Assembly (NCBI GenBank): GCA_021845905.1
Contig: JAJZVA010000001.1
Location: 124,001 to 188,000 of the forward strand
Origin: Pseudomonadota bacterium
GTDB taxonomy: Bacteria; Pseudomonadota; Alphaproteobacteria; Micavibrionales; UBA2020
Reading direction: 5' to 3'
Length of the DNA stretch: 64,000 bases
The translations under genes and the position numbers were made by a program. Below the pieces are notes generated by a model. The model saw only the letters and a program-made list of their open reading frames with translations, was not told the DNA's origin and did no database searches. Shown piece by piece: positions 35,922 to 46,900 of this stretch (the stretch's first letter is position 1; every line of letters begins with the position of its first letter).

Positions 35922-36325
35922 GGCCTTGGCTCCGGCGGCGGGAAGCCAAGAGCTTGCGTAATATTATTGCGCATCGCTCTGATGTCCGTGCAGGCGGCCA
36001 GAATGGCGTTTTCCGCCTCCGGCGAGGCGGGATAGGAGCCGGAGTGAATGGCTTTGGCGATCTGGTTCAGGTTCGAGGACAGGCGCGACTGGCCGAGCTG
36101 GGACAACACGGCGCTTAAAGCCTGCTCGTCCTGCACCGGACGGCGGCGGCGTACGGTGCGTGGAGAGGGTGCGTCAAATAACTGTTCCCGGATGTAATCG
36201 CCGATGGTCTGCGGCCCCGCTGCCGCATCGAGCTTCTCCCGTTCCTCGGGCGTGAGGCGAAGGGTGAACGTCGGAGGGTAAGGCCTGCCCGACGGCGGAT
36301 CAACCTTGCGGTTTTCGTCCGTCAT
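35918..36325 (-). CDS. MobC-like relaxosome accessory protein
   Basis: A 135-residue protein with a Pro-rich start, a ribbon-helix-helix-like segment (PTFTLRLTPEEREKLDAAAG) and the MobC-type C-terminal part SRLSSNLNQIAKAIHSGSYPASPEAENAIL. MobC proteins bind oriT and help the relaxase. ATG at 36325 follows GGAGGGCG and is preferred to the track start at 36358. First gene of the mobilization operon. Confidence 0.85.
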   Translation of the reverse strand: MTDENRKVDPPSGRPYPPTFTLRLTPEEREKLDAAAGPQTIGDYIREQLFDAPSPRTVRRRRPVQDEQALSAVLSQLGQSRLSSNLNQIAKAIHSGSYPASPEAENAILAACTDIRAMRNNITQALGFPPPEPRP

Positions 36326-36479
36326 ACGCCCTCCTTTCGCTTTTTTCCTATACTTCAAGCGTAGCGCGCGTTTATTAACTGAAGTTTAAAGAAACCCTTG
36401 CGGCATCGCACCATTGTTGCGTTGCGACATTGACGAATACACGTGGAACTGATACTCATTCACACATTGTTAAGCATGT

Positions 36480-36990
36480 GAATCCAAAACCGGATTTTCG
36501 CTGAAACTTTAGGAAAACTGCGGCTTTCAGCCGCCCGCCAAAGGCGGGTAACATTGTTTCAAAGAATATTTTTCTGAAGAGCCGCGCTTCCGCGCGGAAT
36601 GGCAAGCTGTGCCTTGTAGTACAAAAGCCGAGTCGCTTTTGTACCCAAGACCGAGCTTGGCAAGGGCGGGGGTATCCCCCGCCCGTTGCATCCCGCCCCG
36701 GAGGGGAAGGGTAATGCCGCAAGCCAGAGGCTCGCCTGTTTACCCCTCACGATGCAACCCTGTTTCTGGGCTACATACCCACCCCGCATGCATCACGGAA
36801 TGAAGAAGGCCGTCTGTTCTCACGACAGGACGGCGTCATCCCGGGAAGCCCGAAAGGGTGTTCTGGGCCGCACCCTTTAAAACCCCAAGGCTGCCTTTGG
36901 GTACCAAAATGTCATTAAAATTTTGTTACCCGAGCAGGCACAACCGTTCTGCCGGTTAAGCATAGGTTAGGGAGATGTGTCTCTCCCTGA
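36480..36990. other. Hairpin-rich oriT-like noncoding region
   Basis: The 1-kb gap upstream of mobC contains a run of strong inverted repeats. They include CCCGCC-AAA-GGCGGG (36534-36548), GTACAAAAGC/GCTTTTGTAC (36619-36644), CCAAG/CTTGG (36645-36660) and GGGCGGGGG-TAT-CCCCCGCCC (36664-36684). GTTGCATC/GATGCAAC (36685-36692 and 36751-36758) encloses CCCC-GGA-GGGG. AAGGGTG/CACCCTT, CCCCAAGG/CCTTTGGG, CAAAAT/ATTTTG and AGGGAGA/TCTCCCT (36969-36988) follow. Position next to mobC-mobA suggests oriT and perhaps a single-strand origin. The remaining sequence to 37357 shows no gene. Confidence 0.55.
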
Positions 36991-37357
36991 CGACCCATAG
37001 CTTCAAAGGCGTTCCTGCCCTTGAAAATCCAGACCGACGGGAGAATTCCGTCCTCCCTCCAGACAACCTTCGACCCGCCTTTGCGCCTGTTGAAACGATT
37101 CGTCGCTCTTGTAACTTCTTTGGTGCATACGGACTTGAATACGTTTGTATGCATAGAACATCAGACCCTACGGATTCCGTAGATTCTCGGCGAGAGTTTT
37201 ATTGACCAAAGTCAGTAGAACATCTGCATCTCTCACAATTTTTAATAAAATTTAAACATCTGCGGCGTAGTCTGGAAAGAACGGAGTTACATCATTTTGA
37301 CGGCGCGTTTCAGCGCCGTTGCTATATTGGGAATTTATGCTACGGAGGGATTTTTTA

Positions 37358-40300
37358 ATGGGCAAAATCTTATCTAGGATTCCTTCATTTTCCCGCCGCC
37401 TGCAGCGTGCAGGATTTATCGTTTTTATTGCAGCAACGACAATATCATCGCTTTTTACAAAACCGGCGTACGCTATCACAACCTCATCTTCAACAGCTTC
37501 CCAATACATTTTAGAGCAGGCAAATATTAAAACTTTGCCTCCCGCAAGGAGTACGGGTGTCCATCATTTTGTCAAGGCCCAAGCAGCGCTTGGCAAATTT
37601 TTCTACACCTTACCTGGCATACAACAGCCTTTTGAAGGGTGGGCTGCGTTTGACCAAAACTGCAACTATCTGGCACCCTTAAGTGCGCAAATCATCACGC
37701 CACCGTCTCATGGTACTATTAGTTTCAGTACATTCTATGGCACTTCTCTCTTTGGAAGCTGCGCGGGAGTATACGGGAATTACGATGTAGCTTCCTATAT
37801 CTGGACAGACCAAAACAGTTCCCCCAGCACGACAGACTCGTTCGTCCTGCGCTGGACGAACCCGGAAAACGGTCAATCATTCGACAGCGACTGGACTGTT
37901 ATTCTCTTGGCTCCACCGATTGACACATCTAAAGCTCTCGGCAAACAAGGAGGTCCTTGCGGGTGTAATGGTACAGCCCCCGGCACCAGCAATCCATCAA
38001 ATACCGGAGCTGTCAGTGGCGGAGAGCCTTTTAGCATAGGGATTGGCAACGTCTTTAACCAGGTGACGGACTATACGACGTCTGGTCGTAATCCATTGCG
38101 GTTTGTGCGGTATTACAACAGCATGTCAGTGCCGAGATACGCCATGAATCTAGGGTCTAACTGGCGTGACAACTATGATAGATACCTGAGTGTCTATACG
38201 GGGGCTGTGACGGCGTATCGCGCCGACGGACAAGTGCTGACCTTCTCACAGGACGCGAACGGCAACTGGACGAGCGACACGGATGTTGACGCGAAGCTGA
38301 CCAATCTCGGCACGTCGTGGTATCTGACCGACCACAACGACACGGTCGAGACCTATCAGCAGACCACAAGCGGCAGCGAGGCGCTTCTGCAAACCATTGT
38401 TTCGCGCGACGGCTACACGCGCACGCTCTATTATAATGGCTCCAATGTACTGCAGCGCGTCGCGGACTCCTACGGCCGGCAGCTGACTTTCACTTACAAT
38501 CAGGGGCTGCTCTCGCAAGTCGGCACGGCGGGGTCGCTGGTGCTGACTTATGATTATACGTCGAGCGGCGTGACGCCGGGACGGAACGACCAGCTCGCCT
38601 CTGTCACCTACAACACCACGCCTGCGACCAAACAGGTCTATGCCTACGTGAACAATTACGACCTTGCCTCGATCACCGACGAGAACGGCAACGTCTTCGC
38701 AAGCTGGACATATGACAGCCAGAACCGCGCCACATCGAGCCAGCACGCGGGCGGGGCAGATCTGACGCAGATCGCCTATAACGATACGGACGGCAGCCGC
38801 ACGGTCACGGGGCCGCTCGGACAGCAGACGGTTTACACTTTCCAGACCCTGCAGGGCGTGCCGAAGGTCGTGAAGATCGAGCGCACGGCTTCCGGGACGG
38901 TTCCGGCGGGCACGGAGACTTTCACCTATGATTCCAATGGCTACACGGCGAGCAAGACGGACTGGAACGGCATCGAGACAGACTATATAAATGATGCCCA
39001 CGGCGACCCGACCAGCATCACCGAGGCCGCCGGCACGCCGCAGACGCGCACAACCACCATCACCTATGACGCGACGCACGTGCATCTGCCAGACCAGATC
39101 GCCGCGCCCGGCCTGACCACGACCTTCACCTACGACGCCAACGGCAACCCGCTTACCCGCACCGGAACGGACACGACCGGCAATGGCGGCACGCGCACCT
39201 GGGCCTACACCTACGATGCCACCGGCCATATGCTGACCATGACCGACCCGCGCGGGAACAAGACCGTCTATACATATAATAATGACAGCGTCGCGACCGT
39301 CACCAACGCGCTTGCGCAAACCTCGAAGATCACGTCCACCAACCTCAGCGGCCTGCCGCTCGCAATGACAGATCCGAACGGCGTGACAACGACGTTCACC
39401 TATGATGTGCGCAATCGCCTTCTCAGCCGCACGATTGACGGCGCGGCCACCACCTTCACCTATGATCCGGCGGGCAATCTCACGTCCATCACCCTGCCCG
39501 ACGGCGCGATGCTCGATTATACCTATGACGCCGCCCACCGTGTGACGGGAGTCTCCAGCAACGCCGGCGACAGCATCCATTACACGCTCGATGCCAACGG
39601 CGACATCACGCAGCAGCAGGTCGAGGGGGGTAGCACCATCGCCAAAACCCAGTCCGCCGTGTTCGACAGCCTCGGCCGCATGCTCAGGCAGATCGGCGCC
39701 TATAACGAGACGACCTCCTATACTTACGACGCCAACGGCAACAACATCGGCATCACCGATGCCCTGAACAACACCACGGCGCAGAGCTTCGATGCCCTGA
39801 ACCGGCTGATCAAGTCGGTTGATCCGCTGAGCAACGCGACGTCCACTGCCTATGACGCGCAGGACAACCTCACCTCCGTCACCGACCCGCGCAATCTTAG
39901 CACCACTTATACATATGACGGCTTCGGCGACGTATTGACAGAAACCTCTCCCGATACCGGCACGACGTCCTTCACCTACGACGCCATGGGCAACCCCGTG
40001 ACGCAAAAGGACGCGCGCGGCGTGGAGACGGACCGCACGTTCGATGCCTTGAACCGCGTCACGGCCGAGACTTATCCTTCCAGTTCCGGCGACAACGTGA
40101 CCTACACTTACGATCAGGGCCAATACGGCATCGGCCGCCTGACCAGCTTCACGGACGCGAGCGGCGGCACTTCATATACCTATAACGCGCGGGGGGATAT
40201 CACCGGAGACACCCGCACTATCGGCAGAAACAGCTACACCACGTCCTATGCCTACGACCTTGCCGACCGGCTGGCCGCGATCACCTACCCCGACGGGCAA

Positions 40301-42043
40301 ACGGTCAATTACGCCCGCGACGCCTTCGGACGGATCTCCGGCGTCACGCTGGCGGCAGCGCAGGATCACGACCGCGACCATGACCGCGACGACTTCTGGC
40401 ATCACGACAAGCGCCGCGGCGCGCAGAGCCTGCAGCTGCTCTCCGGCGTCGGTTATGAACCCTTCGGCCCGGTTGACGGCTTCACCTGCGGCAACGGGAT
40501 CAAAGAAACCCTGACGTACGATCAGGACTACCGCCTGACCGGCATCCTCGCCAAAGGCGGCAGCACCATCCAGAACCTGACATATGCTTATGACGGCGTC
40601 TCCGACATCGCGTCGATCACCGACAACGCCGCGACAGGCGGCAAGAACCGGCGCGACCGCGACGGCGACAACGATGACAGGGACAACGGCTTCTCCTTAA
40701 GCCAGACCTTCACCTACGACGCGGACATGCGCCTGCTCACCGCCGCGGGCGCGTACGGCACGCAAACTTTCGCCTACGACGCCGACGGCAACAGGACAAG
40801 TTTCTCGGTCACGGGCGCAGGCCGCCCTGAATACCGCGACGGTCGCGACCATAGCGCACCGCTCGCCGGCGCTTACACCTACGACTCAGGCTCGAACCGC
40901 CTCCTCGGCGTCACCGGCGCGAAGAACGTGCAATACGGCTACACCGCGAACGGCGACCTGCAGCGCGAGAGCGACGGCTACGACGTCCGCCAGTTCGTCT
41001 ACGACGCCCGCAACCGCAACACGGCGATCGAAGCGGGCGGCGAAGGCGACGGCAGTGCGCGCTACGTCTACAACGCTCTCGGCGAGCGCGTGCGGAAATC
41101 CGGCGGCGGCCATGACGACTTCAGCGGCTTCGGCGGCAAGACCGACTTCATCTACGACGAACAAGGCCACCTGATCGCCGAAGCGAACGACGGCCGCGTG
41201 ACGAAGGAATACGTCTATCTCGGCAGCCTGCCCGTCGCGGAACTGGAGAACAATCAGGTCTATTACATCCACGATGACCACCTCGGCCAGCCGCAAACCA
41301 TCACCGACGCGAGCCAGCATGTGGTCTGGAGCCGCGCCGCCGATCCCTTCGGCAACACCACCGCCGTCAAGGGCGACCCCGATCTCACCAACCTCCGCTT
41401 CCCGGGCCAGTATCATGACGCCGAATCCGGCCTCGACTATAACATGTTCCGCTCTTACAACCCATCCATCGGACGCTACACGCAATCTGATCCCATCGGA
41501 CTATTGGGCGGCATTAATACCTATGCCTATGTCGTGGGGAATCCGGTTAACTTTGTTGACCCAAGTGGACTTGATACTCTGCAGATCGGTTTTGCTGGCG
41601 GGGGATCAATATTCGGTTTTGTTATTCCGCAAGGAGGATTCGGAATCACTATTGATACTCATGGCAATATAGGAACTTATACATACGGCGGACTTGGCGG
41701 TGGAATAGGCGCTGGCGGCAGCTTTGGAGGAAGCATACAATTCTCTAGTGCCCAAACAATCTATGATCTTCAAGGCTACTTCTATAATGCAGGTTTTCAT
41801 GGAGGCGCTGGCTATGGGGGATCGTTTGATGTCTTCAGCGGCAATAGTAATAATGGGCCAGTGATGGGCGGCGGGGTAACTCTTGGAGGCGGTGAAGGCG
41901 CATCTGGGACGCTTACAAAAACTTGGACACAAGTTTGCGGGGCGCAAGGTTGCACTCCTGCTATCCCCACTTCAGCACCTCAAACTCCTGCGCCTCAAAA
42001 ACCGAAGACAAATGAATGTCTCCCCAGCAGTCCAAATAGCTGA
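37358..42043 (+). CDS. RHS/YD-repeat protein
   Basis: A 1561-residue secreted RHS protein. It has a signal peptide, a unique N-terminal region to about residue 220, then many YD repeats of the FTYDANGN type. An RHS core near the end contains YHDAESGLDYNMFRSYNPSIGRYTQSDPIGLLGG and ends at VDPSGL. A 160-residue glycine-rich C-terminal tip follows, without a recognisable toxin motif. Two Asp/Arg/His-rich insertions (DHDRDHDRDD and RRDRDGDNDDRDN) interrupt the repeats. ATG at 37358 follows GGAGGG. A candidate immunity gene is next. Confidence 0.88.
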   Translation: MGKILSRIPSFSRRLQRAGFIVFIAATTISSLFTKPAYAITTSSSTASQYILEQANIKTLPPARSTGVHHFVKAQAALGKFFYTLPGIQQPFEGWAAFDQNCNYLAPLSAQIITPPSHGTISFSTFYGTSLFGSCAGVYGNYDVASYIWTDQNSSPSTTDSFVLRWTNPENGQSFDSDWTVILLAPPIDTSKALGKQGGPCGCNGTAPGTSNPSNTGAVSGGEPFSIGIGNVFNQVTDYTTSGRNPLRFVRYYNSMSVPRYAMNLGSNWRDNYDRYLSVYTGAVTAYRADGQVLTFSQDANGNWTSDTDVDAKLTNLGTSWYLTDHNDTVETYQQTTSGSEALLQTIVSRDGYTRTLYYNGSNVLQRVADSYGRQLTFTYNQGLLSQVGTAGSLVLTYDYTSSGVTPGRNDQLASVTYNTTPATKQVYAYVNNYDLASITDENGNVFASWTYDSQNRATSSQHAGGADLTQIAYNDTDGSRTVTGPLGQQTVYTFQTLQGVPKVVKIERTASGTVPAGTETFTYDSNGYTASKTDWNGIETDYINDAHGDPTSITEAAGTPQTRTTTITYDATHVHLPDQIAAPGLTTTFTYDANGNPLTRTGTDTTGNGGTRTWAYTYDATGHMLTMTDPRGNKTVYTYNNDSVATVTNALAQTSKITSTNLSGLPLAMTDPNGVTTTFTYDVRNRLLSRTIDGAATTFTYDPAGNLTSITLPDGAMLDYTYDAAHRVTGVSSNAGDSIHYTLDANGDITQQQVEGGSTIAKTQSAVFDSLGRMLRQIGAYNETTSYTYDANGNNIGITDALNNTTAQSFDALNRLIKSVDPLSNATSTAYDAQDNLTSVTDPRNLSTTYTYDGFGDVLTETSPDTGTTSFTYDAMGNPVTQKDARGVETDRTFDALNRVTAETYPSSSGDNVTYTYDQGQYGIGRLTSFTDASGGTSYTYNARGDITGDTRTIGRNSYTTSYAYDLADRLAAITYPDGQTVNYARDAFGRISGVTLAAAQDHDRDHDRDDFWHHDKRRGAQSLQLLSGVGYEPFGPVDGFTCGNGIKETLTYDQDYRLTGILAKGGSTIQNLTYAYDGVSDIASITDNAATGGKNRRDRDGDNDDRDNGFSLSQTFTYDADMRLLTAAGAYGTQTFAYDADGNRTSFSVTGAGRPEYRDGRDHSAPLAGAYTYDSGSNRLLGVTGAKNVQYGYTANGDLQRESDGYDVRQFVYDARNRNTAIEAGGEGDGSARYVYNALGERVRKSGGGHDDFSGFGGKTDFIYDEQGHLIAEANDGRVTKEYVYLGSLPVAELENNQVYYIHDDHLGQPQTITDASQHVVWSRAADPFGNTTAVKGDPDLTNLRFPGQYHDAESGLDYNMFRSYNPSIGRYTQSDPIGLLGGINTYAYVVGNPVNFVDPSGLDTLQIGFAGGGSIFGFVIPQGGFGITIDTHGNIGTYTYGGLGGGIGAGGSFGGSIQFSSAQTIYDLQGYFYNAGFHGGAGYGGSFDVFSGNSNNGPVMGGGVTLGGGEGASGTLTKTWTQVCGAQGCTPAIPTSAPQTPAPQKPKTNECLPSSPNS

Positions 42044-42065
42044 CGGTAAATAAGGGGGGTCATTC

Positions 42066-42350
42066 TTGAATAATCTAAAAAAGTTTGTCGGCATCCCCGC
42101 AGGGATAATAGCTATAGCGACATGGTTTTATCAGGGCATGTTGGAGGATGCCTATTTTAATTATCCCAAAATTCCCAATAAAGTAGATGGCAGAATTGTG
42201 CCCTTTTATATCAAAGGCAGAACGGTCTATATAACCCACAGTCAGTATGAAGTTCTACATTATCTTTTCTGGACTACAATCATCTCGTTTGCGGTTGTTT
42301 TACTTGTGGTCGTAGTAAATAAAATATCTAAACCAAAAAAAGACGTTTAA
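42066..42350 (+). CDS. Candidate immunity protein of the RHS locus
   Basis: A 94-residue protein with two predicted membrane helices (about 9-24 and 67-85) and a soluble segment between. It starts with TTG, 8 bases after GGGGGG, and begins 22 bases after the RHS stop. Small membrane proteins just downstream of RHS genes are often immunity proteins against the tip toxin. Here this is inference from position; no family is recognised. Confidence 0.5.
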   Translation: MNNLKKFVGIPAGIIAIATWFYQGMLEDAYFNYPKIPNKVDGRIVPFYIKGRTVYITHSQYEVLHYLFWTTIISFAVVLLVVVVNKISKPKKDV

Positions 42351-42561
42351 TTGCATCCTGTTCTGACCATCAAAATATCAAAACAGGAGTTCCGGGGACA
42401 CGTACCTAATTGAAATCAGGAGACGCAATACTTAATTGACGAACTGAACGAAGTGAAAAACAAAGGAGCGGCGTCATGAACGGGAACCGGCAGAGTGTCC
42501 GCGAATTTTCACGCGATGCGGGGGCCTGTCTTTCGTCGGAGAACAACAATCCCTGTTTTGA

Positions 42562-43047
42562 GGAGCAGCAAAGGCTGCTGAAGAACGCGCAATTCATCGA
42601 AAGCATGAGCGGGTCGAGCCCTGCCAGCGCGGCAAAGCCGATGATGTTGTGGCGGCGCTGGAGATGGCTATCAGGGAATACGGATGTCCAAAAACCATTC
42701 GCGTTGATAACGGCCCGGAGTTTATCTCAAAGGAACTTGATCTCTGGGCCTACATGCACGGCGTCACGCTCGACTTCTCGCGCCCCGGAAAACCTACCGA
42801 CAATGCCTTCATCGAAAGCTTCAACAGCCGCTTCCGGCAGGAGTGCCTGAACGCCAGCTGGTTTTTAAACCTGAATGATGCTAGAATAAAAATTGAGAGC
42901 TGGCGGTGCGAGTATAACACTGCCCGTCCTCATTCCGCGCTCGGCAATAAAACGCCCGCCGAATTTGCGGAAACCGCCTGCCCGGCTAGCCGGGCAGGCC
43001 AACAGAGGCTGGATTTTCTCTCAGCCGATGGTTCAACAAAGGGGTGA
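42562..43047 (+). pseudogene. IS3-family transposase remnant 1
   Basis: The C-terminal half of an IS3-type OrfB integrase: [15 protein letters not shown], the DDE Asp in [11 protein letters not shown], the Glu in [18 protein letters not shown], and the end [14 protein letters not shown]. The first half, the first catalytic Asp and OrfA are missing. The gap upstream (42351-42561) has only a vestigial sequence with a second frame open. No intact terminal repeats were found. It lies directly after the RHS locus, a common site of such debris. Confidence 0.8.
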
Positions 43048-43066
43048 CCTTCAAACCACGGCATGA

Positions 43067-43228
43067 CTCTACCATCTACTGGTACATAAGTTGGGAGGGG
43101 GTCAAGACAAACAACCTGTCAGTTTTTTTCTCGGCTTATATCTGGGTGGTTTTTTAGGTACGCTTATTTTTGGGTGGATATGTGTATACTTTTATTTGTC
43201 TATTTTTGGCGTGGTGCCGGGCCCTTAA
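43067..43228 (+). pseudogene. Orphan hydrophobic C-terminal fragment
   Basis: Between two IS remnants, a frame is open for 53 codons after a TGA and ends in TAA. It encodes a strongly hydrophobic tail (SFFLGLYLGGFLGTLIFGWICVYF). No start codon with a ribosome site is seen. It may be the end of another small membrane (immunity-like) protein left by recombination at the RHS locus. Confidence 0.35.
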
Positions 43229-43299
43229 TAGATTTAGCTGAAATTAGAAATCCCCTCCCGAATACCAAGTAGGCTGACCTCTAATAAAATATCCTTGCT

Positions 43300-43800
43300 C
43301 TACATCCCCTGCTACGCCAAAATTATGGCACGCTGCGCGATGCGCTCGAAGCGACCGGTCTTGAAAAGGTCAGCGTCCGGCACAGGCCGCGTCTCTTGAG
43401 CGACAACGGCCCTTGCTACGTCTCGTCAGAACTCAAGGACTGGCTGAAGGACAACAACGTTCCGCACACGCGCGGCAAGCCTTATCATCCGCAGACGCAA
43501 GGCAAGATCGAGCGCTGGCACCGCACGCTCAAAAACCGCATCCTGCTCGAAAACCACTACTTGCCGGGTGACCTTGAACGGCAGCTCCGGGACTTCGTCA
43601 ACCACTACAACACAAGGAGGTACCATGAAAGCCTGAACAACCTCACGCCTGAGTGCGTCTTCACGGGACGGAACATCGCCGTCCTCAAAAAACGCAATCA
43701 GATCAAACGTGAACGCACCTTGGAGGGGCTGAAGGCGAAGCAGGGACAAGGAACGCCTCCTTGCGCTGCACCGGAACGCGTAGCGGCTGTTGCAATCTAT
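43300..43800 (+). mobile_element. IS3-family transposase remnant 2
   Basis: A second, different transposase fragment: VSVRHRPRLLSDNGPCYVSSELKDWL (DDE Asp), HPQTQGKIERWHRTLKN (Glu), and the end NHYNTRRYHESLNNLTPECVFTGR. The N-terminal part is deleted. The open frame then runs on to 43998 into the opposite autotransporter gene, so its natural end is lost or the tail is read-through. Confidence 0.75.
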
Positions 43801-43830
43801 GCAGATTTCCATGAAAATTTGAGGGAATGC

Positions 43831-43866
43831 AGAGAGGCCAGACCTTTTTATAAGTCTGGCCTCTCT
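43831..43866 (-). terminator. Terminator of the autotransporter gene
   Basis: A perfect 13-bp stem, AGAGAGGCCAGAC paired with GTCTGGCCTCTCT around a 10-base AT-rich loop, lies 40 bases after the autotransporter stop. No clean U-tract follows on the minus strand, though the stem is strong; it may also protect against read-through from the IS side. Confidence 0.6.
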
Positions 43867-43905
43867 GGGAGTTTATTTATTCAGCTTTTTCCAAGTATTC
43901 CGGCC

Positions 43906-46900
43906 TTAGAAATGAAGCGTCGCACGCAGTTCTCCGGTGTGCGATGTATAGTCAGACTTGTACTGGAAGTCGTAATTCGCCGAAAAATCCCAGTTTGAAA
44001 CTGTCGCATAAACGACATTCGCACCAAGATCAAAGGTGTTGCGCGCAGGCGATGCGCCTGTCGTGGTAAAGAGCGTATTCGCCGGATCGCCCGTGAAGCT
44101 CGACGACGTCTGTACCTTATCGTCGATCGCACTATAGGTATAGCCCGCATGCACGCCCGGTTTCACGATATCGCCCTGATCGTCGGCTTTGATCTTCCAG
44201 CGCGCGTTGACGCCAAGCCCCAGATCCAGAACGTTCTGGTCGTTGCCCTTGACGGTCAGGTCGGAAGCGCCGGCGCCCGTTTCCGTGTAACCCGCCGTTT
44301 TCAGGTAGGTATAGTTAACGGAAGCGAGCGGCGTCAGCGTCATGCCACCCGACATGGCGTAGTTACGTCCCAAAGCGGCTCTGGCCGTGTACTGGTCGCT
44401 ATGGGTCTTCCCGACGGCAGTGTCACCGGCGAGGTCGGCATTGTGGCGGTCGCTGGTGAGCGTATTATAGGCGTAGCCCAACTGACCGTTGACGAAAGTA
44501 TTCTCCGGCATCTTGTATGTGCCGTAGAAGTTTCCGCCATAATTGTCCATGGTCGTCCTGGTCGTGTTCGCATTATGCGAATCGATCCACGACTGGCCAT
44601 AATTGAGGGCGAAACCGACGACGCTGCCGCCTGGCAGGTTCTGAGTGTCGATACCGACAGCGCCACCCGCCGTATTGCTGCTGAAACCGTCGACGCTGCT
44701 GCGCGTATCCTGATGCGCGTGCTGGCCATAGCCTTCAAACCATGTGTTGAGGCCCTGTGACGAATAGCCCGCCGCAACACCGCTGGTCGTATCGCCGGTG
44801 CGCAACGCCGCCAGACGGGTATCGATAATTCCCCCCGTCTCGTCGCCGACAGCCAAAGCGGCCTGCTCGGCGCCGCCATCAACCGTCGGCTGCAAGGACT
44901 GGAGGCTGGTGTGCAGGGCCGCAGTCGAGCCGCCGGAAGCGAGCAAGTTCTCGGCGGTGGCGAGGTTGCCCGTCGCGGTGGCCTTGATCGCGTCCAGAAC
45001 CGAACCGACGGCGAGGTCGTTGCTCGTCAAAGCCGATCCCAGCGACGAGGTGATCGCCTCGCGCGTCGCGTCGACTTCGAGCTGATGGCCCGAAACGACT
45101 TCCTGATACTGCATGAGGCCGACGGTGGATGCCGTCGTCGTCACTGTCTGGCCGTTGACCTTCAGCGTGGTGCCGAGGACGTTGGAAGCGTCGGTGCCGG
45201 ACACAAGTACGTAGTTATGCGTCGCACTGACGTTGTTCGTGAAGTTGACGGTCGAGCCGGTGGCCAGGGTGACAAGGTTCGCGCCCGCGGCCACGTTCCC
45301 GTATACAGTGGAGCTGTAAGACGTGGCGTTCAGGGTCTGGCCCGCACCGAGAGTGAAGGTTCCGCCATCCGTCAGGGTGTTGATCCCGAGATTGGTGGTG
45401 TCGGCGGCGGCCACGTTGCCGGACGTCGTCACGGTGATCGCCGTGCCAGCCGTCGGATTGTTCAGGGTCAGTGCTTTCAGGACGCCCGTGTTGCCGATCG
45501 TAGAGACCGAGGCGCTCGTCGCGTCGAGCGTGGCCGTGCCGACCCCAGAGCCGACCGCGCCGCCCGTGCCGTTGAGGGAGCCGGTGAAGGCACCGTCAAA
45601 CGTCGTCGAACCCGTCGCGGCCGCGCCGAAGACGAGGGCGCCGTTCGCCGTGCTTTCGAAGGTCGCCGCGTCTGCGCCGGTCACGTTGATCGTCGTCGCA
45701 GCGACGGCGTTGACGAACTTCGTTGCCACCGTCGAGCTAGCATTGACGGTCTTCAGCGAAGTTGTGCCGATCGCGCCGGTAATGGTTTGCGTGCCGGTGC
45801 CGTCCAGCGTCAGCGTGCCATTGCCGGCAGCGCCGCCGATGACGCCGCCGGTGAAGGTCGCCGCCGCGCCCTTGACATCGAGGGTGGCGTTTCCTGCCGC
45901 GCCGTCCGTCAGGTTGGTCGCGCCGGTGACCGTGTTGGTCGCGCCGTCGAGAGTCAGGGTCGCGTTCGCGCCCGCCGTCGCCGCGGCCGTAACGTTCAGA
46001 CTGCCCGCATCCGTGAAGGCGCCGGTGACCGTCGCGGATTCAGCCTGTGCGGTCGTTGCGCCTGCACTCGATACGCTCATGCCGGACGTGCCGGCCGACA
46101 AAGTGCTGCCGAAGGCCATGCTGCCGGCATTGGCCGCGTCCGTAGTGCCGCTAATGGCGACCGACCCCGCGTAGACCGCGCCGGAAACCGACGAGGCCGT
46201 GCCTTCCACGCCGGCTTTAAAAACCTTAGCCTCATCCGTTGACGAGCCGATCGTGCCGGTGATCGTCGAGGCGCCGTTCAGCGTGACCGTGCCTTGATTG
46301 GTTGTTGCCGTGGTGATGTTGCCTGTCAGGTTCGCACCCGCGCCGAGAGTAAGGGTGCCGTCATTCGTGCCGAAGGCGACGGTGCCGACGTTGTTCGTGC
46401 CCACGCCGTTCAGGGCGACGGCGTTCGTGCCGGTGAAATCCAGAGCCGTCGCGTTGACAAGGCCGCTGATGGAGGCGTTGCCGCCCGCCCCCGCGTTGAT
46501 CAGTTTCAGCAGTTTCGATGTCGTGCCGACCGTGCCGGTGACGGCGCCCGTGCCGTCAAACGTCAGGGTGCCGGTGTTGGTGGTCGCGGTGGTGATTGTG
46601 CTGGCCAGCGTGCCACCCGCGCCGATGTGGAGCGTGCCGTCTCCGTTGAAGGTCGTGTTGGTGACCGTGTCGGTGCCGGCGTCGTTCAGCGCGAGGGAGC
46701 CCGTGCTGGTGATGCTGAGGGTGGTCGCATTGACCGCGCCCGCGATGGAAGACGTCGTGCCGCTCGCGCCCGCGTCGACTTCATGCAGGAGAGTCCCCAC
46801 CGCGCCCCAAGCGCCCGCGCCCGTGATGGCATTGGACCCCTTCAAAATCACCGTGCCTTCGTCGGTCGCATTGGCAGCAATGCCCGCCGTCAACGTATCG

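Noticed and set aside
38246-40123. 625-residue ORF antisense to the RHS gene
   Set aside because: Produced by the periodic YD repeats read backwards; repetitive Val/Gly/Arg sequence without family motifs.
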